Source: Cyanoderma ruficeps | Taxonomy: Eukaryota; Chordata; Aves; Passeriformes; Timaliidae | Length of the DNA: 64,000 bases | Direction of reading: 5' to 3' | NCBI GenBank assembly: GCA_008694505.1 | Contig: VZDJ01000346.1 | Location: 11,715,790 to 11,779,789, forward strand | Shown here: one piece after another, positions 13,319 to 25,413 of the stretch | Layout of the letters: each line of letters begins with the position of its first letter | Numbering within the stretch: position 1 is the first letter of the stretch | The notes under the pieces: model-generated | The model's input: the letters and a program-made list of their open reading frames with translations, nothing else | Told to the model about the DNA's origin: nothing | Database searches by the model: none | Translations under genes and position numbers: made by a program

Positions 13319-16300
13319 ATTGCTAATTTTTAGTCATTTACTCCTCTGCTAACATTTGCCCTCAGAGAAGGAAGTTGTTCTGATGCCAGTTTGAGTTTTA
13401 CCTGTTTTTCCTTTTATATGTTCTCTGTGTTCTTCGCACTCATATTTGTAGCTCTGTAGCCTATTGCATTAGTGACCAGTTTTCCCAGTACTTTTCCATG
13501 GCCTTTTCCTAAGCAGAAAGACAAAACAAATTCCGGAGTTCCAAGTCCCAGGAGGTACAAAGCTCTGTAATATCTTGGTTCTTCCTGGGAACGAAGGCTG
13601 AGAACAACTCTTCCACATACATTCTCATGGAAAAAGCACAACTGGTGCTGAGGGGGGACTTCAGAGAAGGGGCTTGACCTGGGGCAGAATTGCTTCCCCA
13701 CTTGTCCTCCTAACTGGTGCTTTTTATCAATTATGCTAATTTCCTAAAACCTATAAATGTGTATTCATCCCTGGGGGGATGGGCTTTTGTGGACATCTTT
13801 CCATAACTGCCTCTGAAGGTCTTCAAACAGAGATCCTTTTTTATATTATCTCCTCACTAAAATTATCTCCAGTTTCATTTCCAGGCTGGGAAAAAGGCAA
13901 CAGTTCTTCCTCTTGTCGATAACGATTCCTCTTGTATATCTAGGGAAAACAAAATCTCTCCTCTCAGCCTCTGCTTTACAAAGTTTAATGAGCTAAACTG
14001 TTCTTCCTTTTCTCAGTGAACATTCTACATCCCTGGTAAAACTTTGCAGTACCTGTTCCACTTTATGTCACTAATTATTATCAAAGAGTGAGTTGGTCAT
14101 ATTTATGAATTTAGGTGAAGACATGAAAAAATCAGAAATAGAGAAGATCTGTTTGATCTATATTTGTGTCACCTTTCAGGTTTTTGCCCTCTGAGATGTT
14201 TCCTACTAATATGTCTTTTCTGAAATATCTCCAAACATGATCATTCTTCAATTAAAAACTCAATCAAAAGATATAAATCAGAAATAAACTTATAATCAGG
14301 AGGTAATCAGCAACAGTCACCAATTTAAAGATAAAAATTAGGTTTTGCTTTTGAAATGCACAAGTGAGCAAGGATTGAAGACAAACCTGAATAGAACTGA
14401 TGGTTTTCTAATTTTTTAAAAAAAAATTTATAATTTAAAGTTTACTTTGCCTGTAAGAGCAGAAATTGTACTTCAGCCTCTTGCACAGAAACAATCTTTG
14501 AGTCAAAAATAAATAGTATATGATGTTTTAAGATATTAAAGAATAATATTAACACAGGTATTTGTTTTATGAAGCCCAGCAAATTTTCTATCAGCCTCAT
14601 TTTTGGAATTTACAGCAATGTAATAGGTAATTGTATATCATACATTATACATCCAAAATGTAATTAAAGATATTTCTGTCCTAAGACATATAAGGAATAT
14701 GCCTTTTAAAATGCAAGCTTAATAGTACAAGAATCAGGTAGCTAGAGTTCTGTGTATTGAAAGAAATCTGAGAGATTTACTTGTTTGACAAAGGATCTAA
14801 ATGCAAATGAACACCAAGATCAAACTGCTATTAAAATAATTTCCATCTAGGCAATGCAGCAGAAATTGTGGTTAAAAGCACAGCTAAAAATATCTACTGT
14901 GACTCAGAATCTTTGAAAATCCACAATCAAAACAGCCAGTAATGTGCACCTGTGACCCTTTTACTTGTTTTTGCAAATGCTTTATCTTCATTTCTAAAAC
15001 TATTTGCAAATCAGGACCTAAAAGCAGAAGATGCCAGAAGTGTCCAGCCTGCTGAGAAACAGCAGGGTTTTACTGTAACAGAAACACCATGAGAGCAGAG
15101 CCCCTGTTTGCATTGGCTTAAATACTACTTAAAAGTATATGGGTTGTTTGCTGCCATTTTCCTCTGAATCTTTCAGCAAACAAAAGATAATGGGGACCAG
15201 AAATTCCCAGTGGCAGCAAAAAGTGGTATGGACATTCAGGTCTAAAGTATGGAAAAATTTATTGCGAGTACTTTATCAAAAACAAAGGTATGGAATGAAA
15301 ACATTTAAAAATTGGGTTCACTGAAGGAAATACCTCTGTATTTTTCCACTTTTCTCTCCAATATGGAATTGAAAAATTCTGAAATATTTCACTTTTGCAA
15401 TTTTGAATAATTTTGTTCTTTTTTTGAAATGAAAAAAAATCCATACATATTTTAAAGAAAAGGTAAACAGTTTCTGTAATGTCAAGATCAAATTGTGGAG
15501 CATAGATTTTTTTTTCTTCTTTTCATTTCATATAAGACGAAACACTAAAGTTTTTTCCTGAAAACAAAAAAAAAATCCCCATTTCCCCCCTTTTTAAAAT
15601 TTTATTTGGTGTATTCTCATGTAATTTCTATCAAAATATAGACAATTTTAATTTTTATTTAAGTTAGTTCAGCATTTTTATGGTAGCTGGAGAATTTGCT
15701 TGTCTATTAATTTGTTTTCCTAGTCTAGCTTCAAACAGAGCTGGAGGTTACCAAGAATTTTTCAGCAGCTGGAATATGTTTGCATTGCCTGAGAGCAGCC
15801 ATGTCAATTCTGCAATCCAGTCATTCTTTTTTTTTCCTCCAGACAGAAGTACATCGACATAATGATGCTGCCTTCACCAGACAAGCATGGCTGTGGTCTT
15901 CCTGATCCTAAAACCTCTATTTGATTTTCAGTGGCATCAACAGTAAGACTTCCATCGCATTGCTGTTTTGTCAGCAAACTCCCAAGGACACCTGTGACAG
16001 CCAGCAGTTGTAGTTAATGCTTCATTCTAGGTAGTTTTTCTTAAACCTTACACAAAACATGCAAAAGAAATTTGGTCGGTTATGCCCAAGGTGAAATTAC
16101 CAATTCTCAAGGCAATTTTTCCACAGTGATTCCATGAGAGAAGTACTTAAGGGGCACATTTAATCAGGTAGCCAGATTCCTTCATCTTCATTAATATCTC
16201 AGCAAACTCCACAATGCAAGAATGTTTCATGGTCTTTTTTGTGCCTTCCTTGCCTTATAACATCCTCTATGCTCCTTAACATTGCTTTTGCTGGACGCCA

Positions 16301-19300
16301 ACCCTGAATGATGCCTGAATACAAATACTGAAATGCCACTTCATGTACATACCCTGACCAGCTATTTTTGGGCAGCCTATATGTCATTATATAACAGCAC
16401 ATATGCTATAGATCTAGATTTTGGTTTAACTCAAATAATTTTCCCCAGTGGCTTGAATTTAAATTTTGCATTTATCCTTAAACAAGTTCAGAAGTAGTTT
16501 ACCTTTTGGCTTACTGCAACTCTGTGCTTTTCTGCTAGGGCTAGAATATCAGGGATGACAAGTAGCATTTAAAAAGTGAGATTGCATGTTTATTTTTCAA
16601 TTGGTTCTAGTTTGCATTGTTTGTTGAGATTTATTTTAAATGGTGGCACCAGTTTTCTAGGTGGTTAAAAACCATGCTTTCCAGAGCAGATTGCAAATTC
16701 ATAAGGCTTTATGAAACATTGTCATGTCTTTCTTTTTTAAGCATATAACTAATTCTCCTTAGAACAGTATCTGTGAGATATTGCTATTTTCAGCAAGTTT
16801 TATTTTTTAATAAAAGCTACTGAAAACCTTAATTTTTAAAATTCGGTTTTATTTGGTTTTTTTTATTAATGGGTTTTGCTTTAGAATTGGAAATTGCATG
16901 GAAGTAAAGTTTTTATTTCATTCCAAAGCTGCATTTTTTTTCTCCATGGTATATTCCCATTGGTTATTAGAGGCCCCCCTTTTAAAGATGATCATACCTT
17001 GATTGCTGTTAGCTTTTACAACAGTGGGATATATGATTTCTGTGAAATCATGGATGATCTCAGCATACTTCTAGTCCTTGTACTGATTTACACAAGATAG
17101 CCAATGGCTCAGTCATGCTGATGCGTGCTGCCGGCCAGGCTCTGCTGACTACCAGAGCCTCATCTTCCTTTGTAAACAGCCATATGAGTGGTTAGAGATT
17201 ACCTAGCAAAAGCAAGGGACCATATTAGATTGAATATTGATCTCAAACTAGTATGCTGCTCTTCTCTCTTTGGTTTTTAATAGCAGCACTAATAGCACAC
17301 TGCTTTTACTGCTGCACTCCGAGAGACAGATGCTTCCAGCTGCTTCCTGGTGCAGAGTATTCCACACATGCACTTCTTCCCACAATGAAGTGGGAAAAAT
17401 CTCATAAATCTCTTAAAAATCTCATATTCTCTATTTATTTTGGGTATGCCTTACAATAGTTAAATAACAGAAAAACTATGATTTTCTATTTCTCAGAGGC
17501 TCAGCTTGAGTAGTGTTGAAGGAAGGCTGGAACTGATCTATGATTAATTTTATTGCTGAAGAGAACTAAGAAAACCTTCCTGAAGCATATACTACATTTC
17601 CACAGTAATATAAGCCTGTGACTGTTTTTATAACACGTTCAATTGTTGGTGTCTTTGAAAACAAAGCAAATTAATCTCACGTATACAAATTTGCATAATG
17701 TGTAAAAGTAATGCCTGAACTGAAAAAGTTTCCTATACACTACTGAGAACAGCTCACAAAAAAATTTTACAGTAAAATGTTCACTTCCAAGCCTGCAACT
17801 GCCTGGCAGAACCTTCAGTAAAAGAAGTCAAGGATCGATATTTATATTCAATGTCCAAGGAAAAAAAAAACAAACTTCAAAGCCTACAAAGGGCAGTAAA
17901 AAGTGGATAACTTCAGATTGATTGGGAGAAAAATATTGATTACAATAAAGAAAATGTCTGAGACGATGGTCATCAACAAATTTCAAATGCTGGAAATGCT
18001 GAACTTACTCTGAGTAAAAACATATTCCATATTCTTTCTATATTAGTATATAAGGCTATTTTCCTTTCACTTTAATAAGGAATTAATATGAAAATTTTTG
18101 TTTGAAGTCCAGCTATATTTTTAGTTGTTTCTTCTAACAATTCTATTTCTTACATGCAAAACCTTTTTGCAATAAAGCATGTAGACCTATCCACTGGGCA
18201 ACACTTGCATTGGTGTCAGTGCATTTTCCGTGCAGCAATGGCAGGATGAATCCTTACAGCTGTGCTCTTACCAAACTCCTCCATCAGGAGGCTGTAGTAA
18301 ATCTGTGGGTTGTCACTGCTTTCCTCTCATGGGCAAAAAACTGCTGCTCTGAGCTGTTAGCAAGAAAAAGGGATGTTTTACATGGTCAGGGAAGGAGAAA
18401 GCATGCCATAAAGATAATAAATTATGGAAGGATGTATTTCCAAGGGTTCCAAACCACTCAAGTCCACTGGCCATTTCTTATGGAGTGTATGGTAGCAAAG
18501 CCCCTTGGGGGCTAAATGGAAGGTATAGTCATTGATAGCAACCACCAATTATCAAGAATAGTGGGATGTGGTTAGACCCTTCTATAGACATCTTCTAAAT
18601 GGCTCCCACAAGATATCTGGGTATTCAGGACTTATACGGGAGATAGGATTTTGGCCATTGTGAATTCCAGTTCAGGAAAATCTATTTATACCAAGCCTCC
18701 AAAGGCTTAATGCTTAATGAATATTAATAGTGGAAGTGGGAATTTTTATATAACATCTTGGTTTACCAAACATAAAGGAAGTTTTTGCTGCATAACCCTT
18801 AAATTCCAAAAAGCAGCATCACATCATCAGCTACCTCCAGAGTTTACAGAGATCACACTCGTGGTTGAAAGCATAGATATGATCCATCCTGGGGATCATA
18901 CATAATTTTCTACAACTGAATTTATCATAGGTATTATCTAGCCCAGTATATTGTCACAGCAGTAACAGGAGATACTATTAGAAGACAGTATATAAGACTA
19001 AAATTTTGAAGTCTGTTCCCCTAGCACTCTCCTAGAATTCACAGTCCTTGGATTCCAAGTACTGAAGTCACTCCCCAGCCTTTCACACATATGTTGCCTA
19101 TGGGTTTTGCTGATCCTTTTTTGAACCTGCTGGTCTTCCCACAAAACTTCTTGGGGTTATACTTTCCAGAAGACCACTGTGTCCATGTGAGGGGGTGAAA
19201 GTACTTTCTTTCATCTGTTTTCACATTTGCAGTAGTTTCACTGAGTTTACACAGTACTTGGGATTTGGTGAAAAATCATTCTCATCCACTTTTTGCCATG

Positions 19301-19389
19301 TGTACTGCTTTCACAGTTTTGTAAATCCCAGCCACATGGCCCTTCATGCTTCTCTCCACATGGAAGAATCCCAGCCATTTCACTCTCCC
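13319..19389. other. Non-coding AT-rich DNA, no gene seen
   Basis: I could not support any exon or known repeat. Homopolymer A and T runs are common (14415, 15510, 15565, 15825, 17865). Small ORFs such as minus 16199-16402 and plus 18210-18515 have no splice-bounded structure and no family I recognise. Confidence 0.5.
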
Positions 19390-19640
19390 CTCACAAGGAG
19401 TTGCCTGCTCACAACAGTTGCCTTTCTCTGTATCTTTTCCAGCTCTGTCCTTCACGATCAGATGAAGCCCAGCCTCTGCTCCCAAGGATGCCTAACCCTT
19501 CATTGGCTTTTTTGACCACTGCTACACATCAAACTGGGAACTCCAGGGAGTGGTCAACAATGACTCCAAGACATCATTACTGAGTGGCAGCTGAAAACTC
19601 TGAGCTCAGTAAACACTATTTAGACTATTTCCTCTAAGCC
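19390..19640 (-). mobile_element. Old CR1/L3-type LINE remnant, minus strand (tentative)
   Basis: The + strand holds phrases resembling antisense ancient CR1/L3 sequence: 'ggcttttttgaccactgct' near 19504-19522, then 'gtggtcaacaatgactccaag' near 19550-19570, and 'actgagtggcagct' near 19578. The match is recalled, not searched, and is strongly diverged. Overlapping small + strand ORFs (19195-19583) are therefore unlikely to be genes. Confidence 0.4.
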
Positions 19641-20120
19641 TTATGCCTTGTGATTCCTTCTCTTTCCCCTTCATTCCACAGACTCCATGAAATAGTCTCA
19701 ATTATTCCTTATGGAAATCCCACATTTCTCTATCCCTATGTCTTATTTTCCTGTTCTAACAAAAATGTTCTTTGTTTTCAGTTCTCATTCCCTCCAAAAG
19801 CAGTCTCCACAGCAAGGAGATTTATGTGCCCCACATTCATGTGCCAGAGTTTCCTGCTTTATTACCCATACCACCACTGCTATCCCCACCCTGGAATTTC
19901 CATACTTTCAGCTTGTTGGGAGCTGGTCCCCTTTCCAATCTAAATGCACTATGAAGCATCAGTCATCTAGTGTTATTTCGTGCTTCTTAACTGTAACCCA
20001 AATTCTCTTGCCTTGAGCACTTTACACGTATCAATCACACAATCTTTTCTGTTACTCTGAAGAACATCTCCCATTTGGATCACAGACTGATAGCTGGATT
20101 ATCTCTGCATGTCTCTCATG
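19641..20120. other. Pyrimidine-rich non-coding DNA
   Basis: The + strand is C/T-rich and holds three overlapping ORFs of 60-101 codons in different frames. Several frames being open together reflects composition, not coding selection. No family recognised. Confidence 0.4.
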
Positions 20121-20188
20121 TGATGCCAAATCCTGGTCTGCATCAAAAGCAGCATGGCCAGCAGATCAAAGGAACTGATTTTGCCTCT
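20121..20188 (+). mobile_element. CR1 LINE, left part of a copy split by an LTR
   Basis: The phrase 'cctggtctgcatcaaaag' followed by 'catggccagcagatcaaagg' is typical sense-strand CR1 sequence. It stops at 20188, where an LTR begins, and the continuation ('ctactctgctctggagtactg') picks up at 20870 after the LTR. The left edge is uncertain because the element is 5'-truncated or diverged. Confidence 0.8.
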
Positions 20189-20864
20189 TTTCCTAGGGTG
20201 ACTATGATGCTTGTATCCCCAATTGTCTGTTTTGTGTGTGCTGTGTGTTCTGTACCTTTAAGACTGGTCCTGCAAGAGAAGCAGGAAAAGAAGAAGCACG
20301 CAGTTTGTTTTGAAAAAACAGTGTTCACTCCTCTGCATCTTCTTTTCTTCCTCGGGACTGTGTGTTCGTCGGATGCACAGACAGAGGCCAGAGAGAGGGT
20401 TTTTTTCCTTTTAGTTAGTCTAGCCAGCTGAGGCAAAGAAGCTTCCTGGACTGGTTTTCTTCCTTTTTCTTGGGACTGTTTAAATCTGCTCTGGACTGAA
20501 AAAAAAACAAACCCAGAGGAGCACTGGGATCTTGTGCCCGCGGCCCACTGGGCCTGGACCTGGGCATTTTCCAGCACTGAAGGGACTGGGACTGATAAGA
20601 GGCTGAGAGAGCTGAGCCAACTCACAGCAAGGACTTCTCTCAGTTTTGCCGTCTCTCTTTGGACCAGCAAGAGGTTTTATTGTTTCATATTATTCATTCC
20701 TTATGCTTGTGGGCAGTTTGGTTGTTAAATAAATAGTTTTTTCCACTTTTTCTCTAAGGAAGTTCTTTTCCCAGACCAGCTGAAGGGGGAGGGGCTGTTT
20801 GGGTTCGCTCTCTAGAGGAACCCCATTTGGAGGTTTCCTCCCAGATTTGCCCTAAACCAGGACA
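20189..20864 (+). mobile_element. Solo LTR of an endogenous retrovirus, inserted in a CR1
   Basis: The 676-bp segment ends in CCAGGACA, and its left end TTTCCTAG matches the reverse complement of that end at 6 of 8 positions, as expected of LTR terminal inverted repeats; the leading TG appears mutated to TT. Five-base flanks CCTCT (20184-20188) and CCTGT (20865-20869) look like a target-site duplication with one change. A poly(A) signal AATAAA lies at 20728-20733 on the + strand, which sets the orientation. It resembles an avian, probably passerine, ERV LTR family from memory. No internal retroviral genes are present, so it is a solo LTR left by recombination. ORFs inside it, including a 175-codon minus-strand one, are incidental. 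Confidence 0.85.
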
Positions 20865-21395
20865 CCTGTCTACTCTGCTCTGGAGTACTGCACCCAGTTC
20901 TGGGGACCCCCAACATAAGAAGTACATGGACACCTTGGACTGAATCCAGAAGAAGATACAAAGGGGATCAGAGGGCTGGAATACTTCTCTGAAGACAGGC
21001 TGAGAGAGTTGAAGTTGTTCAACTTGGAGAAGTAAAAGCTCTATGGAGAACTTAGGGAAAGCTTCCAGTAAAAAAGGGCCTGCAAGAGTGTTGGAGAGGG
21101 TCTTTTCAGAGGCAGATAGTGTTAGGACAAAAGGTAATAGCTTTAAACTGAAAGAGAGTGGGGTTTAGATTAGATATTAGAGAGAAATTTTTCACTCTGA
21201 GAGTGGTGAGGCACTGGAACAAGCTGCCCAGAGAAGCTGTGTTCATGCCCCATCTCTGGAAGTTGGAGAGGCCGGGCTGGATGGGAACTTTGAGCAACCT
21301 GGTGTAGTAGATGTCCCTGCCCATGGCAGCTGGATTGAGCTGGATGATCTTTTAAGTGCCTTCCAGCTTATACCATTCTATTATTCTATGATACT
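20865..21395 (+). mobile_element. CR1 LINE, right part with 3' end
   Basis: Continues the CR1 begun at 20121. Recognisable sense phrases are the 'ggagtactgcacccagttctgg' type segment near 20883, 'ggctgagagagttgaagttg' near 20998, 'ggcactggaacaagctgccc' near 21211, 'agaagctgtgttcatgcccc' near 21232, 'gggctggatgggaactttgag' near 21274, and the tail ATTCTATTATTCTATGAT at about 21374-21391. This is the non-coding 3' region plus the end of ORF2. The copy is decayed and not mobile. Confidence 0.95.
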
Positions 21396-22822
21396 CAAAC
21401 ATCCAAGTCCCATCCCTTGAAAATAAGTTTTGTGCTATAAGCAAAGGAAAAAAAAAAAAAAGAACATTCTATCTACCACACAGAGATCCTGGGTACCCCA
21501 CTATATGGAAAAACTCCCTAAGACAGTGAACTGGAAAGGTAAGGATGCTACAGTGTACCTTTGAGTTACTCAAGGGGACAGTAGACAATCTGAATATTGC
21601 TGTCAAGGAGAAGCATTGAAAATACCAATGAGAGGAGACAGCTGGGAGGGCTGAGGTGAAAGTCTGAGAGCCAGAACCAGTCAGGGGTATGTCAGAGCAT
21701 CAGTTCATCTGCAGTATGGAATTATAGGGGATACCGTTGGAAAAGAAAGATTTCACTAGAGCCTCCTCAAGCAATATGAAGAGAGATTGATAAAGTGCTG
21801 TGGTTTGCATGGAGTGCAAAGCTGCATGTTTTCTGTGCAATGAGGAATTGTTCCCCTTCTGTCTGATGGGGCACAGAAACAAGCAGATATTTAAATCTTT
21901 GCTGCTGTGTTGGTGCAAGATGCAGCTCTAGGGATATTTCTGCTGAGCAAAACTTGAAGAAGAAAGGAACAGCTTTCAATATTCAGATGGGTGTCTACCT
22001 CTAAATATAGTTCACTGGCTGATACAGCAGATGCAGCTACCACTTACTTGCTAATGTCCAATATGGTAATCTGCATCTGGGTGATTGCGGTCTTTTGAAT
22101 GCTGGAACTTGCTATTTTAGGCTTTATACATATATATATAAAATTCCATGCAATTTACGACACTGTGGTTTCAGTGAGGAAAATCCATACATGTTTGTCT
22201 CTTGTTGTGAAAAGCAACCATGTTTGTCATGTTCTAAAGAGATTCCTCATAAACAAAGAAAAGCGTGAGAATTATAGTATAATTACCCATATAGGGTAGA
22301 TACGAGGAGAATGATAATGCAGACTGCAGAAAACATATCTTCTTTTCCATTATTTTACCATTTGTTCTCATGATGAAGAGTGTTCTGAACTCCCTAGACA
22401 GTAAGAATCCCCAGTTGGAAGCTACTCTCCTGAGACTCGGGACATCTTTCAGTCTCCTGATTTACCCAGAGCTGTATGATGGTAAAGGTGCAAACTGTTC
22501 TAGGAAATCCTCCAGAGGCTGCCTACTGCTCCTGCAGAGATCCAGCTGCAGCCAGAAATACATTATCCCACTGTTACCCCAAATCTGAGTTTGCATTTAG
22601 AAGACTGGACTGCCTTTTCTATTTCTCCGGCTGTCTATCTCAAGATCAATAGCTTCAGTTGAAAGAATTACATAATTCCTCCCCCCACTTTGTACAGTTA
22701 TGCCTCCTGCATTTTTGTAACACGTAATGTAATGATGGCTGCTAGACAGGGACTAGAGAATACAGTGTCTCATGCTTTAGCAGAACAGAGAATGAGGAGA
22801 ATGAGAAGAATTAGTGAACATG
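21396..22822. other. Non-coding DNA, no gene seen
   Basis: Contains an A-run at about 21447-21461 and a short TA run near 22130. No exon or repeat family recognised. Confidence 0.5.
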
Positions 22823-23942
22823 TGTAGTGGGCTGATCCTGGCTGGATGCCAGGCACCCACTAAAGCCGCTCTCTTTCACTCCCCTCCACAGTTAGACAAG
22901 GGAGAAGAAATAAATATAAAACAGGGTTCATGAGTTGAGATAAGGACTGGGAGAGATCACTCTTTAAATACCATCATGGGGAGAACAGTCTCGAGTTAGA
23001 CACATTAATTGAGTTTATTGCTAACAAAATCAGAGCAGGATAATGAGAAGTAAAATAAAATCTTGAAAACATCTTCCCCTCACCCTTTCCTCCTTCCCAG
23101 ATCTACCTCATCCCTCAGCAGGTCAATGAGGCAGGCAGTGGGGGTTATGATCAGTTCGTCACCTGAGGCTTCTCCTGCTGCTCATCGAGAGGAGGGGGGT
23201 CCCTCCCACAGGAGACAGTTCTCCATGAACTTCTCCAATATGAGTCCATCTCATGAGCAACAGCTCTCCGTGAACTGCTGCAACTTGAGTCCATCCCATG
23301 GGCGACAGTCCTCCCAAAACTGCTGCAGTGTGGGCCACTCTTCCATGGGGTGCAGTCTTCCAAGGCAGGCTGCTCCAGCCTGGGAGCAGGGGCACCCTCT
23401 CTCCACTGGGTCTTCCACAGGGTCGCAGCATCCTCCAGGCATCCACAGCTTCAGCGTGGGTCTCCTCCACAGCTGCAGACGGATGTCTGCATCCCTTTGG
23501 ACCTCCCCGGGCTGCAGGAGCACAGCTGCCTCATGTGGGCTGGGCTGGCCCATGGGCTGCAGGGGAATCCCAGCTCCAGTGCCTGGAGCACCTCCTGCCC
23601 CTCCTTCTCTGCTGACCTTGGTCTGCAGAGCTGTGCCTCTCACATATTCTCACTCTGCTCTTCTCTGGCCACAATTACAATTGGCACTATGTCTTTGTTA
23701 AATTTCTTCTTAAATCTGTTATCACAGAGGCATTAGCAGCATTTCTAATTGGCCCAGCCTTGGCCAGTGCCATGTCCATCTTCAGAGCCAACCCCCAGGG
23801 GGGATCCATCAGGGATTGGCTCTGTCAGACACGGAGGAAGCTTTCAGCTACCTCTCACAGAAGCCATGCCTGTACCTCTCCATCTTCCTGCATGGCCCCA
23901 CAACCTTTCCTCCTGAAAGCTTGGCCTTAAAAACCCAATACA
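22823..23942 (-). mobile_element. Solo LTR of an ERVL-like endogenous retrovirus
   Basis: The element is 1120 bp and on the minus strand reads TGTATTGGG ... CCCACTACA, with canonical TG/CA ends. Flanks ACATG (22818-22822) and ACCTG (23943-23947) match at 4 of 5 bases, a likely target-site duplication. An AATAAA on the minus strand (TTTATT at 23014-23019 on +) sets the orientation. Its middle part consists of imperfect internal repeats built on phrases such as 'gagaagttcatggagaact' and 'cccatggg...cagcagtt', seen in a widespread avian LTR family (ERVL assignment from memory). These repeats explain the cluster of GC-rich ORFs of up to 212 codons in several frames, which are not genes. No internal proviral sequence remains. 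Confidence 0.85.
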
Positions 23943-24929
23943 ACCTGATTCACTCCCTTTTTAATACTATAATCTTTGTGACGTCATCTTTCGTTTCTCA
24001 AAGTACTGCAGTAGTTGCCTACACAATCTTATCTAATAATCTATCCCATTGTATGTCAGTCTGCGAGGGAAATTGCTTCCTTGCTCTCACTTTATTTGAC
24101 AGCACTGACAAGTAACACTTCCTTTCCTGATTATACCCACCTACGTGTAACTGAGGGTTTTTTTCTGCAGTAGTTTTTGCTGAAGGCTGTGTTAGAGTTC
24201 TGATGAAGATAAACTTCCAGTGATCTCTCATGCTAATGAAATAAATGAAACATTTTGAATGTGGACTTGAGTGTACACACTATTGTGCATAATGTCATCA
24301 GAATGGCAAATTATCATGATGCAGATGTTGTCAGATTTTTTTTTAGAAGTACTTTAGTATTATGTAAAGATGCCCTTTTTTTGTGCAACAGCAATTTTCT
24401 GTATCCATAAAAGCAGAATTCAGTAATACCTCCGAACTCCTCCTAGGATAATACAATTTTAGGCTCTGCAGTATCTATATAAAACAGTGTGGTAATGTTG
24501 TGTTTATTCTTGTCGGTCTTTTAGGAAGGTAGAGAATGATGAACCGTGGCTTAAAAACCCCATCAGAAATTCCCATTCACAAATACTTAGGCAGCTTTTA
24601 ATTTCAACAGCTCTTAGTTTTGCAACACAGTAGTGTCAGTGAGAGATGGTCATGTAATTTCTCTTGCCGCATAGATCTTTCAGCCTAGAAAACTATATTT
24701 AGGAGGGCTGTTCTTCACGCTCTTCGCCTCAGACCTGTCACATACTCATCTGACTGCTCTGAGCTTCACGGGAGAGGTCCTAAGTGTTTGTCACTCCCCA
24801 AGCCTCTTCCGCACAACCTAACGCCTCGGAGCAGGATGGAGATGTCTCCAGAGAAACACTGCGTGGAAACGCCACTCGGCATCCTCTCCCTCACTCTCTA
24901 GAACTCATTACTAGCCGCTGCTTCACGAG
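23943..24929. other. Non-coding DNA upstream of the CpG island
   Basis: AT-rich until about 24700, then composition rises toward the island. No exon was recognised. Confidence 0.5.
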
Positions 24930-24931
24930 GT

Positions 24932-25022
24932 GGCCTGGCCCTGAGGTAAATGGCCCGGCCCGAGATACGCTCCTGGCCCCGAGGTAAATAGCCCGGCCCC
25001 GAGGTAGGGTCCCGGCCCGGCG
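24932..25022. repeat. GC-rich imperfect tandem repeat, ~20-bp unit
   Basis: At least four degenerate units share a core like CCCGGCCCCGAGGTA. Copies of GAGGTAAAT occur at 24943 and 24981, and GAGGTAGGG at 25001. It forms the left edge of the CpG island. Confidence 0.7.
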
Positions 25023-25192
25023 CTGGGGTGAAGGGGGGCAGAGCCCGGCAGTCGCCCCGACAGACGCTCCCCAGAGCCCTCCCGGCGCCCTGCGCACCCC
25101 TGCGCGCTTCGGAGGCGGCAGCCGCAGCCGAGCGCAGCGCAGCGCTCCCGCCGCAAAGGGAGGGAGCGGGCAGGACGCGGGCGCGGTGGCGC

Positions 25193-25240
25193 AGGCATTG
25201 CCGACATCGCCGGCAGTGCAGGCATCGCCGGCATCGCCCT
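25193..25240. repeat. Short tandem repeat, 9-bp unit (GCATCGCCG)
   Basis: GCATCGCCG and near copies (CATTGCCGA, ACATCGCCG, GCAGTGCAG) follow each other inside the CpG island. Confidence 0.7.
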
Positions 25241-25242
25241 GC

Positions 25243-25338
25243 TTGCAGAGCCTCTCCTCCGCTGGCTCCGCGGGCAGGAGCCTCGCGGCAGCGCGGGCCC
25301 CGGTTGCAGAGCCTCCCCTCTGGCTCCGCGGGGAGGAG
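25243..25338. repeat. Direct duplication of ~37 bp in the CpG island
   Basis: Copy 1 (25243-25280) and copy 2 (25304-25338) both read TTGCAGAGCCTC, then TGGCTCCGCGGG, then AGGAG, differing by small indels and substitutions. Together with the neighbouring 9-bp repeat this shows local slippage or duplication upstream of the putative first exon. Confidence 0.75.
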
Positions 25339-25391
25339 GCGCCCCTTGCCCGGGGCTGCGGGACCGAGGCGGCCGCCGCCCCTTTAAGCTC

Positions 25392-25397
25392 CAGCTG
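25392..25397 (+). promoter_or_regulatory. E-box CAGCTG
   Basis: A perfect palindromic CAGCTG, the E-box variant favoured by myogenic and other class II bHLH factors. It lies about 120 bp upstream of the putative start codon and 16 bp before a MEF2-type site. Function is inferred from motif and position only. Confidence 0.4.
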
Positions 25398-25413
25398 TTC
25401 CTTTCTGCCGCGC

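Noticed and set aside
16199..16402. 67-codon minus-strand ORF with a fairly protein-like composition
   Set aside because: No splice sites in suitable positions, no recognised family, surrounded by AT-rich non-coding DNA.
20143..20670. 175-codon minus-strand ORF
   Set aside because: It falls in the CR1-nested LTR, antisense to it, with no recognisable protein.
23063..23736. Overlapping ORFs of 105-212 codons on both strands
   Set aside because: They lie inside the LTR at 22823-23942 and reflect its GC-rich internal repeats.
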